A DNA stretch of 64,000 bases from Karstenula rhodostoma CBS 690.94 (lineage: Eukaryota > Ascomycota > Dothideomycetes > Pleosporales > Didymosphaeriaceae), in assembly GCA_010093485.1 (NCBI GenBank), contig MU001495.1:2003470-2067469 (forward strand). Reading direction: 5' to 3'. The position numbers and the translations under genes are program-made. Positions 61,158-64,000 of the stretch are shown piece by piece. The notes below the pieces were generated by a model. It made no database searches. It was not told the DNA's origin and saw only the letters and a program-made list of their open reading frames with translations. Each line of letters starts with the position of its first letter. Position 1 is the stretch's first letter.

Positions 61158-63049
61158 CTAAACCTCGAATTTGACCAAGTTAGTCACAGGTCGAGGGTTC
61201 GTGACTCGTCGAGGCACCACCATGCTGTGGCCCCCTACAGCGATCATTTTTGGATTCCGCCCTGTCTCCTTGAAACTCACGTAGATACTGCCTCCTCCGT
61301 CCAAATTAAGCGCCATACGTGGGCGGTCAATTCTGGCTCCACGATGGTAATGTTGCAAGTAGGCAGCTATCACCCCTCTCATCTGGTTCATGCTGCAACC
61401 GTCTCGGAAACGATTCCTGGCCGTGCATGCAAAGATGAGCTTGGTGCCGTTGGCCAAGACCACGTGCACTAAACGTTCGTTCCCGTCGGATGAGGTGTGG
61501 ACGCCGCCAATGGCCCCGCCAGAGCTCTGGGCGTAGGGCGGGCGCCATCGCAACTCGGGTAGCGTTTCAGTGTCCAAGCGGGCCTGGATGGTAGGTCCGC
61601 TCCACAAGAAAGATCCATCTTCGCCAACGAGTCTTCGGTAGTACTGCTGTTGGCTTGGAGGTATAGGGAGAGGATTTGGCCATGCGCTTGTAGGGCCTAC
61701 GGAATAGTACTGGTGGTTTTCCTAGTCAATTTCTTGGCCATCCACATCCAGCTTCAAAACCGCCCGATCTCTGTCTAGAGAGTTCCTAGGGTAGGGAGGC
61801 ATAATGAACAATCCGCCATTAACGAGAAGGTAATCACCATGTTCGTCTTCGAATTCATGAGGGCTGGTCCGGCCATATGGTGAGCCTACGATGCTAGTAT
61901 GCGTTCTCCTCATGACTATTACGTCAAGTTTGCCATTGAGATGCATTTGTTGTAGCACTCCTGCAATCGGCTGTGGTGGTCGATAGTTTTCCCAATCCGG
62001 ATTCGATCTGAACACTTGGTGTTTGGCTGTTTTTCTCACATTCAGATATCGAACTTTGTAAATGTCTTCCCGGTTTCTCCCACAATCGGACCCTTGTTGG
62101 GAAGGTGATCTGCCTGGCGAACTGGATCCGGGAGACGTCCTACGTAGGATGCCTGGAATATAGTCTCCAATCACATCTCTGGTGGTCTTTTTGCCTTTGG
62201 CAGTGCCAAACTTGACTTTTGTCCCTTTCCCCTTCGCATCTTTACCCTGTACTGGACACGATTTTATCTTTAACTTCCCATTGTTCTTCGCCTTGGGCCC
62301 AGGTTTCACCTTCTGGTTTTTTTTTCGGTTTAGTGTTCGGCTTGGCCTTCGTTTTCGCCTTGGTCCCTTTCCTCTTTGCCTTGGTTCCCCGCCTGGACCT
62401 TGAGGCGCCCTTGCCTTTCCTGGTCCTTGATGAACCCCTGCCTCGAGCTCTTCTATCAATATTGCTTTCCTCTCTCTCCAGTGCCGACGGCCCTAGATCT
62501 TCTCCCTAATTACTGATCATCCTGGTCATCCCCGCGGTCTTCTTTCATTTACTTGTCATGAAGATCCTCAACCCCTAGATGTTGTCCCAAGTCACTGCAT
62601 CGTCTGCTATCTACAGCTCTTCAAGCTCTTCGATCTATAACTGCCGTGATTTCAGATCTGGTATTGGCGTGTATATCTCAAATAGTGCCTTATCATTGGT
62701 GATAGAGCCAGTCACGACACCCTTGGTGACGACACAATGGTCAAGAATGATGCTTAGATGATCAACGCAAGTCGCAACTTTAGGTAGGGAGCTATCGTGG
62801 CTGTACACAGCCAGTGCAACAGATCCGCACTGCTGGAAGGCTGATGAGTGTTTTTTTGTCTCAATTGGCGCACACCTTTTCGATGCAGCTTTTGACTTCT
62901 GCCAGTAGACCAGAGTTTGCAGTAACCACACTGGTGCTGGTGTCGTGAGCGTCGAAACTGGTTCTGGTATTGCAAATCACGTTTGCAACTGGAGCTTAAG
63001 CACAAAGATGAATAATAGCCGCAAGACTGGAGAACGTAGAGTACCGCAT
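61158..63049 (-). pseudogene. RIP-damaged secreted protein gene, glycosidase-like C-terminus
   Basis: The frame starts at ATG 63049 with a signal-peptide-like leader. In-frame stops follow at 62996-62998 (TAA), 62635-62637, 62611-62613, 62575-62577 and 61723-61725 (TAG), each explicable as CAA/CAG with C to T at CpA. A 43-46 bp GT-AG intron near 62,826-62,871 joins IEK to CGSVALAVYS in the same frame. Between 62,570 and 62,310 the frame is unclear: either an intron or a frameshift at an A9 run (62317-62325). The middle is Lys/Arg-rich. The C-terminus has VNGGLFIMPP, GGAIGGVH and MALNLDGGGSIYVSF, resembling phosphodiester glycosidase (NAGPA-like) domains. That family link is from motif memory only. 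Confidence 0.68.
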
Positions 63050-63556
63050 CTTGCAGGCAAGTTTTATGCGTCTTATAGAGCACTGGGTCAAAGCTTAGGC
63101 AGTGTATCGACCCTCCTGGGGTAACACAAGATACTCAAACGTTTGACGAGGCACTGCAAACAGTGTATTGAGAAAGAACTGAAAGCTAGAATCCACAAGA
63201 AAAACGATAGTAGAAGAGCAAGAAGAACGAGTCGCTGGGTAGAGGAATAATGGGAAAGGAATCTTGCTTCAATACCGCGTGCCTCACATCGCCTCAGTTC
63301 TTGGTCGACTTGGTGTTACTCTCCATGTCCGCGAAACGGACCACTCTTACCACAGACTACAAGAATCTAGTATCTTGCGAAACCCATCTTCAGCCCCCCT
63401 GCGCAGTGATTTCGCCCCGACCCCGGCCTTGAACGCTTAAGGCGCTTTCCAGGTGGCTAAATTTTCGATTCTTAGTTTCATTGCTTGCAAGTGGTGCACT
63501 GCTAAGCTACTAAATAGTACTTGAGAATACCTTTAACCAAAAACTGAACTAACTAG
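63050..63556. other. Intergenic, upstream of the pseudogene
   Basis: Former promoter of the minus-strand pseudogene, with nothing else convincing. A 60-codon plus frame at 63250-63432 lacks features. Confidence 0.5.
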
Positions 63557-63691
63557 ATGTCGATTCCGAGACTGAAATCTGCAAAGGTCGAGAAACGGAC
63601 TTCGATAACATCTTCGGACACTGTCTCCATGGATAACGGTACGTTATGCGGTAGATGCAAACAATATCTCGCGAGCATCGAAGAGCTAGGG
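63557..63691 (+). CDS. Short ORF, possibly the first exon of a HET-like gene
   Basis: 44 codons, MSIPRLKSAKVEKR..., with GTLCGRCKQYLASIEELG at the end. A CxRC-type start is common at the N-terminus of HET-domain proteins. A GTGAGA donor overlaps the stop, so the reading could continue by splicing beyond 63,690, but the following 300 bp do not give a clear exon and the window ends at 64,000. Confidence 0.25.
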
Positions 63692-64000
63692 TGAGAGAAG
63701 GTGTCCCGGACAGATCCTGGCTAGCTACACTAGTTTATGTCCCTAGAGGCGGTCGTCATGTACCACAAGGGCTTGCCGGTACTAGTTCCAGAATGTTTCG
63801 GGGCTTTACCTGGAATGCCGCTGCATTGCGGCACGGCGTTCGAGCGGTGTTGTCAAAGTTTTCGCGCACTGTGCCGATGCGGCACAGTTCAAGTGCCAAT
63901 GCCACCTGTCCACCGAAAGCCGTGTCAAATCCCCAACAACGCATACTGAGGCCCTTCTTATAGCTCACCCGTCGAGTTGAACGTCGATATCAGTAAAAGT
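63692..64000. other. Window end, no resolved gene
   Basis: It contains a perfect short hairpin, ACTGTGCCG-ATG-CGGCACAGT (about 63,869-63,889), preceded by a second one (TGCCG...CGGCA, near 63,820). Open frames on both strands are under 105 codons and featureless. Confidence 0.4.

Noticed and set aside
1..64000. CRISPR array, bacterial operon or ribosome binding sites
   Set aside because: The window is eukaryotic, with spliceosomal introns; no regularly spaced repeats with unique spacers were found.

Overview
The window is from a filamentous ascomycete (Pezizomycotina; a dothideomycete is plausible but not proven). Evidence: short GT-AG introns with CTGAC/CTGAT branch sites, a HET-domain gene, a fungal LCCL membrane protein, a DUF1996 secreted protein and a CPAF-like S41 peptidase. 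It has two compartments meeting sharply near 35,180.

1-35,180 is an AT-rich block with essentially no reading frames, in which CpA and TpG are almost eliminated while CpT/ApG remain. This is the signature of saturating repeat-induced point mutation (RIP). The retrotransposon structure can still be read: (a) a solo 206-bp LTR (911-1116) with TSD TTACT; (b) a full-length LTR element of the same family (24,514-31,741; two 206-bp LTRs; TSD CTTAA); (c) a Ty3/Gypsy element (11,059-20,720, coding on minus) inserted into an inverted copy of its own family (about 3,835-11,058 plus 20,721-23,395); (d) two later insertions in that outer copy, each proven by an empty site in the inner copy: a 1.3-kb unknown element (7,663-8,971; 14-bp TSD) and a 131-bp poly(A)-tailed, almost un-RIPed retroposon (22,331-22,461; 11-bp TSD).

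35,180-64,000 is gene-bearing. Next to the boundary are degraded gene fragments and a small three-exon gene (37,024-37,375, minus) for a secreted, Kex2-processed, six-cysteine peptide, a classic candidate effector in a classic place. A 105-bp dispersed repeat lies in its promoter, flanked by a 15-bp duplication that duplicates its TATA box. Then come two hypothetical genes on minus (38,396-38,839; 39,773-40,819); an ARO8-type aromatic aminotransferase (minus, three exons, one GC-AG intron) divergent from an LCCL-domain membrane protein; a DUF1996 secreted protein (four exons, long leader); a BCS1-like AAA ATPase; a HET-domain protein; and a secreted, probably GPI-anchored S41-family peptidase. 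The right end holds interleaved inverted repeats (60,553-61,086), one arm of which is the un-RIPed counterpart of the end of the 1.3-kb element in the AT block, and a secreted-protein pseudogene (61,158-63,049) whose in-frame stops look like CAA/CAG to TAA/TAG changes.

The genes do not form an obvious biosynthetic cluster. The common theme is genome defence and conflict: RIP-silenced transposons, RIP-type nonsense mutations in a nearby gene, a candidate effector at the isochore edge and an incompatibility-type gene. Coordinates of spliced genes come from reading splice sites by eye and were checked for frame continuity; no homology search was possible.
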